This document shows, in pieces, positions 34,989-45,248 of a DNA stretch of 64,000 nucleotides. Below the pieces are notes generated by a model. That model was not told the DNA's origin, ran no database searches, and worked only from the letters and a program-made list of their open reading frames with translations. The stretch is from the NCBI RefSeq assembly GCF_000275845.1, contig NW_006766886.1, positions 899,129 to 963,128 on the forward strand, given 5' to 3'. Position 1 is the stretch's first letter. Each line of letters opens with the position of its first letter. The DNA comes from Dichomitus squalens LYAD-421 SS1 (lineage: Eukaryota; Basidiomycota; Agaricomycetes; Polyporales; Polyporaceae). Made by a program: the position numbers and the translations under genes.

Positions 34989-35389
34989 CGGCCTTTCGTT
35001 TGGCTTGACGATGCTCACTACGCCTGGTAGCAAAAGAAACACATTACGCGTATTACGTGATTACTACCTGCGAACCTTTGAATGAACATGTATTGATCGT
35101 GTACCTATAATATATATACACAATTGTACTAGTCTGTTCGTTGGGATGGCATCATCGAGAAGGATACAGTATAGTATGTGCGGCATGGGAGCGGAGACAT
35201 ATGCATTCAAGTGGGCAAAGCATCCTGCGGAAGTGATTGTCAACATAGTATGTACTAGTGCAGCATCAACATTCTCATGATGGAGGGCCTCCTGGGCGAC
35301 CCATGCATCCCCATCTGCTGGACGCGCATCTGGCGCAACTCGTATGGCCGCCTGTTCAACGTTAACAAGGCCCACAAAGAGCGCGACCC
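34989..35389. other. downstream of tannase, junction with copy B
   Basis: AT-rich TATAATATATATACAC near 35105 fits a 3' processing region. A short plus frame from about 35277 (MMEGLLGDPC) leads directly into the metacaspase remnant but resembles nothing I know. Confidence 0.4.
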
Positions 35390-35765
35390 GAGTACGGATA
35401 CATTTCGGAAGCGGGTCAGTCGACTGGCGATGAGCTATGTGGGTCGTCCATTCGCTCGCAATCTTAGGATTCCGTTCTAACGATCTTCGCTCATCAAGGC
35501 CGGAACCGACAGCAGAGCTACCAGCAGCTACTTCTGAACATCCGGTAAGCATTCTTCTCTGGAATTTCCTCGCAACGATTACGAGACGGAGATCTGACGA
35601 TCGCGCGCATCAGGGCGATCCTGAAGCAGAAAGACAGTCAGAAGCCTCAACTCTCGAAATTTCATCCTATGGTGGGTGCCTTGCTTGCGATTGTGGCGTT
35701 GCCTATCAGTGTTGCTGACGCACTAGTCCGTAGGATGTGAACTGGTTATTCAATTGCCGATGCTT
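35390..35765 (+). pseudogene. metacaspase, 3' fragment only (copy B)
   Basis: Matches copy A from GTGCGGATACATTCG (29985) onward. GGATACATTTCGGAAGCGGG, GTCGACTGGCGATGAGCTAT, CAGCAGAGCTACCAGCAGCT and the last exons are recognisable. Relative to copy A it has lost two bases in the GGCGCGATGAGC region, the small exon encoding AFMTCL and its intron, plus scattered substitutions (AAGTACAGT to AAAGACAGT). The peptidase core with both catalytic residues is absent, so it is a non-functional remnant. Confidence 0.85.
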
Positions 35766-37173
35766 CCCTCGCTCAAAAGCGACGATCATTGGACGCTTGT
35801 AGAAAGTCTTGTACGCTACGTGGAGCATCCAGTTTGTGTTCAGAAGTAGGGTACTCGTAGTATCATCGTAAGCCCAAGTTGTCATTGGTGACAAGAGCTC
35901 TTTCGAAAGGACGTCTGTGTGGACTGACGATCCTGGGATGTCCGCTGGCAATATAGTGCGACGTCAGCGGTGGTCGGTCGACAGCTGCTAGCTGTTCCGA
36001 ATGCGGCGAAGCGTTCGATCGACATTTCTCCACCAGTTTCGCAGATGTGCCCTGCAATGCTGTGTTCAGTAGGATGCCCCGGCTGCCTATCGCTCTCAGC
36101 GTCGACCAGAGGGTACCACCGCGCAGGTTGGCGAAAATTCCGTATCATAGAGAGGGTTCGCGGCGTTCTGATGAATCCATACTTATCCAGGATCTGAAGA
36201 AACTCCATAAGCTGTCGCCATGAGGTGACCTAGATATTGATAGCGTGAGAGCGCCTTCGGAGGCATTTGCCAGTACGAGGATATGTGTAGTTGACATGCT
36301 TGTTTGTGGGGTGAGGGCGTGTTGGTGTGTCTTATGTAGATGCCTCCACTCAGATGCGATCGACCGAGGAATTACATGGATTCGAGTCGTAGATCTCACG
36401 GCAAATATTGTTTGAGCGGAAAGGAGGCGACAAGAACTAGTACTAGGCCCCTTCCGTGAAGTGTGGCCAAGCGTAGAACCTCTGAGCGCCCAGCGCTCGA
36501 AGGAGGGCTGACGAGCGGGCCGGTAAGGGCCGGAGCGCAGGCCGCAAAAGGCATGCAGCGGAGGACCGTGGCGCTTCCGAGTTTCTCTTACGTTGTTGAA
36601 TCCCATGGCCCATTCAGCAACTGGTTCGTCGTATGATAGGCCGACATTGACTATTGATACTCAGCCACCTTTCTAGGGCCTATATCAATTCCTACTCAAT
36701 CGTGGTCGTGATCTCTTCAATGGCTCTGTCATTGGAACTTCGGACAGAATATCAACGTTATCCCAACTGTGTCTTACATCAAGCAGACGACCGAGAAACG
36801 CGGGAAATCTTTCATGCCTCGCCTCAGAGCGGGGCCCCAACCTCGGCACTAATCGCCATTGGGATCTTCGGCTGATACGTAGGTCTCAACCGGACCAGGC
36901 TCGGTCACTTCTCCTGCGCAAACCGCTGGCCTCATGACCGTTCTCTCGTGCAGATGCCGTACTCGTCCTGGCCCGGACGCCATCCAATGATTCCTTGGCT
37001 TGACAGACATAAATACCAGTAGGCGGCCGCAGACAGAAAGTTCGTGCTTGTCTCTGCGACCCGACCTTCCACACTTCACCGTGTCTCGCGCCCTCGCTCC
37101 TGCGTGCGCGTCAACGACTCGGTGCACTCGACTCGGATACCGCAACCCTCTTCACGACACTGACTTTGACGAC
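35766..37173. repeat. copy B of the metacaspase-transporter spacer
   Basis: Aligns by eye with the copy A spacer, with indels. Near 36140-36480 it carries several hundred bases with no clear counterpart in A. No gene. The right end is the promoter and leader of the transporter at 37174. Confidence 0.65.
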
Positions 37174-39724
37174 ATGGCTGGAGGTGGAGCAATTGCCGCG
37201 GCCTCGAACCGTCGCAAGAACCTGGCAGGCCCATCTGGTTGGGTATGTCTTTTATCCTTTGCTTGCCTGATTTGCATTAGAGCCTCCGTACTACGGGTCG
37301 TGTCTGATACCATGTCCTTCTCAGGCCGGCCTGCTTGCGAACGCCAGAGTCTTCGCGATCGCTATCTTCGCCTCGCTAGGTGGTTTGTGAGTGTCCAACT
37401 CTCGACATGTCGCGATAGTCCCGTACTGACAGAGCCTCCCTCTAAGGTTGTATGGTGAGCGGAAGGATCTTACGATACGCGCTCCAATTTGACATTGCTG
37501 ACTGAGCATGTAGGGTACAACCAGGTGCGTGCAATGGGCAGTCCCACGGCAGGGGCGCAGCCCGCTAATTCTTCGGCGTTACGATATTGTACAGGGTGTA
37601 TTCTCCGGCGTGCTCGGAATGTACTCTTTCGACCAGCGGATGGCGTCAGTGGTGGACAATACGGGGAAGAAGGGCTGGTTTGTCGCTATCCTCGAGCTTG
37701 GCGCGTGGTTCGGCGTGCTCTGCACTGGGTACTTGGCCGACAGATTCTCCCGAAAGTACACCATCGTTGGGGGTGCGTATGCCATTTTTCGTAGTCTCCC
37801 CTTCGCCATGGGGGCTGGAGCGCCGCGGGGATCGGATTGCTTACTTAATTTTCGGTTCGGGCTTTGATGCTGATCTTGCGCGAACTGTTCAGCCGTTATC
37901 GTTTTTTGCATTGGCGTCATTGTACAGACCGCCGCATTCCACCCGTCGTCTATTTACGGAGGTGAGTCCAGACATTCTGGTGGACTCAGTCCGGAAACCG
38001 TGCCTGACATGCCATTCCTTGCAGGCCGGTTCGTCACCGGTTTGGGCGTCGGCTCGCTGAGTATGGCCGTCCCACTCTACAAGTATGTTTTGAAAGCTGT
38101 CATGAAACTGATGCGAAGGCGGGGATTGACATGGCTTCTTAGCGCGGAGCTCGCACCTCCGGAGGTGCGCGGCAGTCTCGTCGCGCTCCAGCAGCTCGCG
38201 ATCACGTTCGGTATCATGGTCTCTTTCTGGATCGACTACGGCACGAATTACATCGGCGGTACCACTACTGGCCAGAGCGAGTCGGCATGGCGAATCCCGC
38301 TTGCCCTTCAGCTTGTGCCCGCTGTCATCCTCGGCGTCGGCACCTTGTTTATGCCTTTCTCGCCTAGGTAAGCTGTCCCATGAGGTCATACAACGATACA
38401 TACTCAATGTTATAAATTTACTATGCTCTAGATGGCTTGTCAACAACGGCCGTGATGACGAGGCGCTCCAGGTGCTCAGCCGTGCGCGCCGCGCGGCTCC
38501 CAACTCGGACCTCGTTCAGATCGAGTTTTTGGAGATCAAGGCGCAGTACCTCTTTGAGAAGGAGACGGCAGCTCTCAAGTACCCGGATCTCCAGGACGGA
38601 TCGTGGAAGTCGGACTTCAAGCTCGGCCTGTACGACTACATCAGTCTTCTCCGCTACAGGCGTACGTCATCTGCACAGCACTGTGCATATTCTCGGGAAC
38701 AAGGCACTCACCTTCTGTTTTTGCGATGCAGCGCTCTTGTACCGTGTGGCCGTCGGCACGTTGACGATGTTCTTCCAGCAATGGACGGGTGTCAACGCGA
38801 TCCTGTACTACGCGCCGACCATCTTCCATGACCTTGGTCTGACAGGCAGCACAAATTCGCTTCTCGCTACCGGTGTCGTTGGTATCGCGTACGTCTCTCC
38901 CGCCCTCGAACCTATGCACGTTGAGCTCACGGAGTGTCTGCAGTATGTTCCTCGCGACGATTCCCGCCGTTATCTGGGTCGACCAAGCCGGTCGCAAGCC
39001 GGTCCTCATCTCGGGAGCGTTCCTCATGGCGGCATGCCATTTCATCGTCGCTATCCTCTCCGGGCTGTACGAAGACTCCTGGCCCGCGCACCGTGCGGCC
39101 GGTTGGGCTGCATGTGCACTGGTGTGGATCTTCGCCATGGGCTTTGGGTATTCGTGGGGGCCTTGCGCTTGGATTGTCGTCGCCGAGATCTGGCCGCTGT
39201 CTGTGCGCGGCAAGGGCATGTCGATCGCCGCGTCGTCCAACTGGATGAACAACTTCATCGGTAAGCACACGAGCGCGCCTCGTCATACGCCGTCATAACG
39301 TGGGAGAGACGACTAATGCGGATTGCGTGCAGTGGGCCAGGTCACGCCGACTATGATAAGCAACATACGCTTCGGGACGTTCATCTTCTTCGGGGTGAGT
39401 GATTCCTCCCATGGCTGCTTACGAGCTTTACGTTGGGCCTGGCCTTGAATGCGGATGGATATTGAAGTGACTAACGGTGGCGGCGTTTCCCCGTAGGCGT
39501 TCTCGTTCCTGGGCGGCCTGTTCATCATGTTCTTCGTGCCCGAGACAAAGGGCCTGACACTCGAGGAGATGGACGAGATCTTCGGCTCCGTAGGCCTTGT
39601 GGCGGGCGAGCAGCAGCGCCTGGAGGAGATCGAGAGGCGCATCGGGCTCGACGCGTACAACGATCCCGACCCGAACCGCGCTGTATCGGAGAAGAGGGAT
39701 TCGGACCTCATCGAGAAGGCGTGA
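37174..39724 (+). CDS. MFS sugar transporter, HXT-like (copy B, complete)
   Basis: Proton-coupled or facilitated sugar uptake at the plasma membrane. The start is [20 protein letters not shown]. Conserved pieces in order are [41 protein letters not shown] (loop 2-3 motif), [19 protein letters not shown] and [35 protein letters not shown], the loop 6-7 insert [61 protein letters not shown] and [17 protein letters not shown] follow. Both halves of the sugar-porter signature (RFSRK, QAGRK, PETKG) are present, with twelve helices expected over about 530 residues. Several short introns all splice in frame. Nearly identical to the gene at 45249. The sugar is not predictable; the [12 protein letters not shown] helix is typical of hexose/pentose porters. 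Confidence 0.93.
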
Positions 39725-40600
39725 GCCTCTCGAGAGGAAAACCATCGCTAGACTCGCACCTTTGTGGGATGCGGTGGAGTTACTCGATGATGATGATTTC
39801 GCTAGTCATGACATCGGCGCTGCAATCGTGTCGCAGCTTGTTGGGCGACGCTTCTGCCTCGACATGATCTGATGGTACTCCTAGTTGTATTTTGTGTATT
39901 TGTAGCTAGTTCTGTTTACGCATCTCATGTCCGTTATGCAGTGTTTGAAGTGTGCAATGGATGAAGCATAGGATTGCTATTTTCCTGGCCACTAGGTCTG
40001 TCAGGCAGTATGTACCAGTCCGTGTGGGGGGTTCCAGCTCGCGTGGTTTCGCGTTTCAGGTGCACAAATGCAGTAGGTGACTCTCAGGGGACCGCTGGCA
40101 CCCCTGCTTGCGAGGAATAGCGGGCTGAAGGGAGGGCGGAGCCCGACCGCAGCCCGCGACAAACCCCATGGGGTAAATTGGTGTATCAATCCTCTGATAG
40201 TGCGAGGAATGCATCAAGGTCCCAATAGACAGCACAGTGCTCTGAAGGGTACTGCAGGTGTTGCTGTGTTTCCTATGCAGTAGTACTTGGGAGAATCTCT
40301 ACTGCTTTAAGTTGGTTCATATACATGGCGCGTTGAGGGCGGGCGCAAGCCCGGCCAGTGATGTGCCGGTCGACACCGGGTTGTCGTCGACTTTTGTCGA
40401 CTTGTCAACTGATGACGAAGGCTACAGGTGCACAAAAGTGCACGTCAACTTTCGCACAGGGCGGTCTACCTGTGCAGGCGCCCAGGCACTGTATATGATT
40501 GGGCGACGCGCTATCGCGAACGCGTTCAATCGACATATTGGGATTACTCTGTCGATTTTGCTGCAACTCTTTGACTCCCGCCATCGATGGGCTCTAGCTT
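39725..40600. other. downstream of transporter B, repeat-rich
   Basis: No gene supported. Contains clustered GTCGAC sites (40369-40404) and a short TTCCTGGCCACTA(G) stretch at about 39982 that recurs near 44543. The 198-codon plus frame beginning near 40258 overlaps an inverted repeat and is not convincing. Confidence 0.45.
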
Positions 40601-40778
40601 ACAGCGCCTTGCATAAGTCCGTGAACGCGCGGGATTTTTTCTCTCCGGCGTCTACCCTACCCGACCTGCCTAAACAGGCCACATCATGGTCACAGGCCCA
40701 GACACGACGGGCAGCGCTCGGGATCCCTTCGCGTGAAACGGAGGTTTGTTTTCGGGACAGTCGTAACTTGTCCCTTTG

Positions 40779-40874
40779 CCGACGCGTGCCAAAGGACGCT
40801 GAAGGGTCGGCAATGGGAAAGTTGTACTTGCTCAGAGGTTCTACAGCCCTTTGACAAAGAACGATTTGAGGCGG
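40779..40874 (+). repeat. 96-bp direct repeat, left edge of gap
   Basis: Starts CCGACGCGTGCCAAAGGACG and is identical to 41453-41548. It abuts the run of undetermined bases. Confidence 0.95.
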
Positions 40875-41452
40875 NNNNNNNNNNNNNNNNNNNNNNNNNN
40901 NNNNNNNNNNNNNNNNNNNNNNNNNNNNNNNNNNNNNNNNNNNNNNNNNNNNNNNNNNNNNNNNNNNNNNNNNNNNNNNNNNNNNNNNNNNNNNNNNNNN
41001 NNNNNNNNNNNNNNNNNNNNNNNNNNNNNNNNNNNNNNNNNNNNNNNNNNNNNNNNNNNNNNNNNNNNNNNNNNNNNNNNNNNNNNNNNNNNNNNNNNNN
41101 NNNNNNNNNNNNNNNNNNNNNNNNNNNNNNNNNNNNNNNNNNNNNNNNNNNNNNNNNNNNNNNNNNNNNNNNNNNNNNNNNNNNNNNNNNNNNNNNNNNN
41201 NNNNNNNNNNNNNNNNNNNNNNNNNNNNNNNNNNNNNNNNNNNNNNNNNNNNNNNNNNNNNNNNNNNNNNNNNNNNNNNNNNNNNNNNNNNNNNNNNNNN
41301 NNNNNNNNNNNNNNNNNNNNNNNNNNNNNNNNNNNNNNNNNNNNNNNNNNNNNNNNNNNNNNNNNNNNNNNNNNNNNNNNNNNNNNNNNNNNNNNNNNNN
41401 NNNNNNNNNNNNNNNNNNNNNNNNNNNNNNNNNNNNNNNNNNNNNNNNNNNN
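40875..41452. other. assembly gap (578 undetermined bases)
   Basis: A continuous run of N. Because the 96 bp on either side are identical, the two contigs may overlap, in which case the gap has no real length. Confidence 0.99.
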
Positions 41453-41548
41453 CCGACGCGTGCCAAAGGACGCTGAAGGGTCGGCAATGGGAAAGTTGTA
41501 CTTGCTCAGAGGTTCTACAGCCCTTTGACAAAGAACGATTTGAGGCGG
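41453..41548 (+). repeat. 96-bp direct repeat, right edge of gap
   Basis: Identical to 40779-40874. Confidence 0.95.
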
Positions 41549-41661
41549 TGCCCGTAGTGAGAGCATGATCATGTATATGCGACTGCACCTTTACTATGGT
41601 ACCTCCTGTTTAGATCAGGGTACAGGATCCCCTGGGGGCCAATGGGCACTCAAATACAGAC

Positions 41662-42840
41662 ATGGAAGTACCGCACGCATATCCATACTTCAAAACATTG
41701 TGGATTTACCTGGGTACGCGTGTGGTCAACCAACAGGGCCGTGATGCGCTGTCATGGAGTAGTCCCTGTGACCGTGATATGGCCTGTTTAGGCAGGTCGG
41801 GTGGTTTAGACGCCGGAGAGAAAAAAATCCGCGCGTTCACGGACTTATGCAAGGCGCTGTATTCCCCCTTCATGTAGTGCTCTGTATACCTCGTAGCTAA
41901 TGAATACGTCCTGCATACAACCATCACGGCGGCATACACTGAGGCTCAAAAATCTGCGGAAAGCGAGGCAGCGTCTAGACGTCTAGCTACCGAATGTAAG
42001 TAGTGATATTGAATATAGAGCTGGTGAGCGTCTCACATTATTTACAGGCTCAACAACGCATATGGGCTCCCTGGGAGGTACTCCATTGCAAGGAGGCTTC
42101 TGTGACCCTGTTAGGCAGCATCAGTATGAGGACACTGATGCAAACAACGACACAAATTTCCCTTCATCATCAGAATCAAGCTCGGATCTCTCTTCAATTT
42201 TTTGCTCTCATACTGGCAAATGCCAAAGACAGAGAGGAGAGTCTGACATGAGAGCGATGCTGGATGAGGAACTTGGGGTATGAAACATCTTGGACAGGGA
42301 TGCCGATGGAGAGCCTGCTATGGACATTTTGGGGACAATTGATGGCGCAGGGAGGGACCAACCAGATTCATATACTAGTACTGTACTCGGAATATGATGC
42401 ATATTGCTATATTGACAAAGGGGAGTGGTGAGAGTAGGCGAGAGGGTAGGAGGACAAAGGCGGATTGGCAATGCGGTCAGAGGGATTGGAGCGCTGATCT
42501 TGCACTATTAGAAGATAGTATGGATGCGGAGGAAACCTTCTACCAAATTTCAAGTCAAACGGACGAGCGGGGAGAGCTCGACAATTCAGACCACGGGGAG
42601 GACGAGCGGACAGAGGGATTAGGCGCTGACGTAGGGGAAGAGCGTCGTCGGAGCCGCTGGGTCGCCGAAGGTCGTCGACAGGCATGTGAGCGTGCGAAAG
42701 TTTACCATTGGCCTTGTCGACATGTAGACGGGATTACTATACCTGTCAACCTGGTCAACGGTTGCGTCAACCCGCACACCACTGAGCCCGGCCGATGCGC
42801 CGCCAGTCAGCTTACTACTGCCTGCGTTGCTGGACACTAA
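41662..42840 (+). pseudogene. possible repeat-derived gene, interrupted
   Basis: One reading frame runs from MEVPHAYPYFKTLW at 41662, through the right inverted-repeat arm, over a TAG at 41875, to VANEYVLHTTITAAYTEAQK. A plausible intron (GTAAGTAG...TTTACAG, about 41996-42047) then joins it to GSLGGTPLQGG and an acidic SSSESSSDLSS region. A second intron from about 42279 to 42420 would continue into an acidic and Arg-rich frame (ESRREGRRTK to TTACVAGH), ending at 42840. The splice logic suggests former coding capacity. No domain was recognised. The internal stop and the repeat context point to a mobile-element remnant. Confidence 0.35.
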
Positions 42841-42962
42841 TACATTACGCATGGGGCGATTACTGTGGCCAGGACCGCCTGGAAGGCCTTACCCTATGCA
42901 TGGTGAATGGCATCAACTAACGGTCCTCCTCTGTCCGCCGTATACTATGTAGCCTGCTACTG

Positions 42963-43160
42963 GTAAGCGGGAATTGCCGAAGTTCGCGTCAATGCACATG
43001 AGCGCGACGGAGCTGGAGCACAGCGCGCGAAGGACGCGTTGTGGCTCTGACCGCGACGACGCGCTGAGCCTTGATGCGAGCGCACTGTCCCCCGCATCTC
43101 CGATGACCGACAACATCAATGAGCTGCCCAAGGAGCTGAACCCAGCTCAACTACAGAGTA
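42963..43160 (+). repeat. duplicate of the 5' flank and first exon of the helicase gene
   Basis: Aligns with 48127-48330: GCCGAAGTTC.CGTCAATGCAC, then GAGCACAGCGCGCGAA and GACCGCGACGACGCGCTG. ATG.CGGACAACATCAATGAGCTG with the first-exon coding sequence and the GTAGGTT donor follow. About one base in eight differs. Confidence 0.9.
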
Positions 43161-44032
43161 GGTTTATTGCCCTAGCTCAGGTTGGGATCAATTACTTCGG
43201 TCAATCGGCGGAGTTGAAGGGCTGCATCAACGATGCCCGCAATGTCACGCGTTACCTCCAGCGTAAGTCGCCATTTGGTACCATACGTTGGCTCGGTGGC
43301 TAAACACGATTGCGCAGAGCTTTATGGATACCGAGAGGAAGACATCGTTCTCTTGACAGATGACGCTCAGAACCCCCGTCAGATCCCGACCAGGGACAAC
43401 ATCATGAGTCTGCTGGTTGTGTGTGCTGACCGGCGCCTCACCACACGCCCGCAGATCCATGCAATGGCTAGTACGCAACGTGCAACCTAATGACTCCCGT
43501 TTCTTCCACTGTGCGTTGGCATATATTGTCCTTGGTCTCAATATCTCAGTAGAGGGACAGACTCCGGGCACGGTGGACAAACCAAAGATCTGGACGGCGA
43601 TGAGGCAGATGGCTACGACGAAGTCAGTTATCCCGTTGACTTTCAGCAAGCAGGTCACCTCGTAGACGATGTGAGAGCAGTGTCAGTTCGACATTTGTAT
43701 CCGTCATTGGAACGACTGCACAGATGTATCCGTTGTAGCGCCCGAAAACACCGCAGACAGTTCAATACGTCTGACGGATACATCCGTGTCCAGACGGATA
43801 CAACTGTCGAACTGACAACCTATGATGTGAGCTTCGTGGTCTCCCTCTCTCTTGATCTGCGTTCTCAAATTCGTTTCAGACGATGCATGAGACTATGGTT
43901 CGACCTTTTCCCGCAGGTTGCCGCTCGACCGCGATATTCGACGTATGTTCAGAATCGTGCTTGGTGCTGAGCTATGCCTCTGACATTTATCTTCATGTAG
44001 TCTTGTCACTCGGGCTCGGTTCTCGGTGAGCC
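43102..44032 (+). pseudogene. metacaspase core fragment fused to helicase exon 1 (copy C)
   Basis: Helicase-derived MTDNINELPKELNPAQLQ is followed, through the unspliced former intron, by metacaspase [20 protein letters not shown] in one open frame. Downstream are [32 protein letters not shown] (catalytic His kept) and the SCHSGSVL exon (catalytic Cys kept), where it ends at about 44030. The prodomain and C-terminus are missing. A 5-nt deletion at about 43456 (ATCCATGCAATGG versus ATTCAAGCCATGCAATGG in copy A) breaks the frame, and a 148-bp transposon interrupts a later intron. It is not expected to make a peptidase. Confidence 0.85.
43676..43823. mobile_element. 148-bp MITE with 8-bp target duplication (hAT-like)
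   Basis: Inverted ends GTCAGTTCGACATTTGTATC (43682-) and its near-complement up to 43816, flanked by direct GATGTGAG at 43668-43675 and 43824-43831. Copy A of the same intron (around 29366) has a single GATGTGAG and no insert, which gives the empty site. The 8-bp duplication fits hAT-type transposition. No coding capacity. Confidence 0.8.
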
Positions 44033-44238
44033 TGGCCCCAGGGGAGGCCCCAACCTCGGCACTACTCGCCGTTGGAACCTTCGGCTGATATGTAGGTCTC
44101 AACCGGACCAGGTTCGGTCACTTCTCCCGGTGCGCAAACCTCTGGCCCCATGACCGTTTTCTCGTGCAGAAGCCGTACTCGTCCCTGGGTCGGACGCCAT
44201 CCAATGACTCCTTGGCTCGACGGACATAAATACCAGTA

Positions 44239-45105
44239 CAGTCGACACCATAATAACCCATACCCCTTGGGATAAGCCCCGAAGTATCAGGTTATGGGCT
44301 TAGGGAGGTCGAGCGCCCGTTGAAGCGCTCGGATAAGGGCTCCCAGTCCCGGGTGACACCAGGGATTGCTATCGGCGTTGCAACGTTGAGCCTTTAAACT
44401 GTCTAGGAGCGTTGTGAAACGTCAGAAGGTCATTATAACTGAAAGCACATAGCGTGTGCATGTAAAATCATCCGTTTGAAAGCCTCTCGCATTGGTTGAT
44501 ATATGGGTTATCCTGGCCCCGAAGGCCATGGGGTATGGACTATTCCTGGCCACTAGAAGTGGCTCAGGACTCAAGTGCAGTAAATGCAAGTCCCGGAGGG
44601 GGGTGCCAACTGGCAGGGAAGGTGTTTCAGATTGACGTTTTACTAGGACCTCTAACACTCAAGTGATCTTTGCGGAAATGTGGTTGACTGTTGGAGCACT
44701 GTGTGATCCTTTATGGTAGTTGGTCACCGATATCTTGCTTCCATGACTTCTATGGCTATCAGCGCCGATGGAACGTCTGCAGGGCCGCGGTGGGGCGGAG
44801 GGATGTTTGCTGGCCAAATCTATAGCTAGGTGTTCGAGTCGGTCTCATTGGAATGTACTACTGAACTATGTAACAGGAAAGAACAGACCGCGCTGAATTT
44901 TCTCCGCTCGGAGGGCACACTTGTCCGTCCAGCGCTATATTCTATCTCCCAGTCGTTGCCAGGACTGCCCGGAGGGCCATACACTATAACAGTATTATGG
45001 GTTATGTAGGCAATTCCCCCCTATACCGACTCGGGAGACGGGGATTTCTATGGGCTCTTACAGGCTATGGGTTAGGACAGGTATGGGTTATTACGGCGTC
45101 GACTG
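44239..45105. mobile_element. 867-bp non-autonomous TIR element
   Basis: The left end CAGTCGACACCATAATAACC (44239-44264) and the right end at 45080-45105 are inverted copies of 26 bp with 2 mismatches. The flanks are CCAG-TA on the left and CA-GGCGGC on the right. Copy B at 37014 reads CCAGTAGGCGGC without the insert, so the target was TA with one later substitution. Internal ATAACCC/GGGTTAT motifs repeat near both ends. No transposase frame. A Tc1/mariner-type MITE is the best guess. Confidence 0.78.
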
Positions 45106-45248
45106 CAGGCGGCTGCACACAGAAGTTTCGTGCTTGTCTCTTTGACGCGACCCTCCATACTCCGCCGTGTCTCGCGCCCTCGCTCCTGCGTGCGCATCGA
45201 CGACCACTCTGATAGCGCAACCCTCTTTACGACACCACCTTTGACGAC

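Larger units (their letters stand above)
40601..41860. mobile_element. putative element bounded by about 96-bp inverted repeats, with gap inside
   Basis: 40601-40696 (ACAGCGCCTTGCATAAGTCC at its left end) recurs in reverse complement at 41765-41860 with only a few mismatches. Both arms can encode the same peptide (ACLGRSG..DAGEKK.RAFTDL) in opposite directions. The interior contains an unsequenced gap, so no transposase could be checked. It may be a long-TIR transposon or an inverted duplication of a repeat. Confidence 0.55.

Noticed and set aside
40599..41588. Long open frames of 225-329 codons on both strands across the N run
   Set aside because: They are open only because undetermined bases contain no stops.
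43102..44032. A second functional metacaspase
   Set aside because: Catalytic His and Cys survive, but a 5-nt deletion, a transposon and missing ends rule out a normal enzyme.
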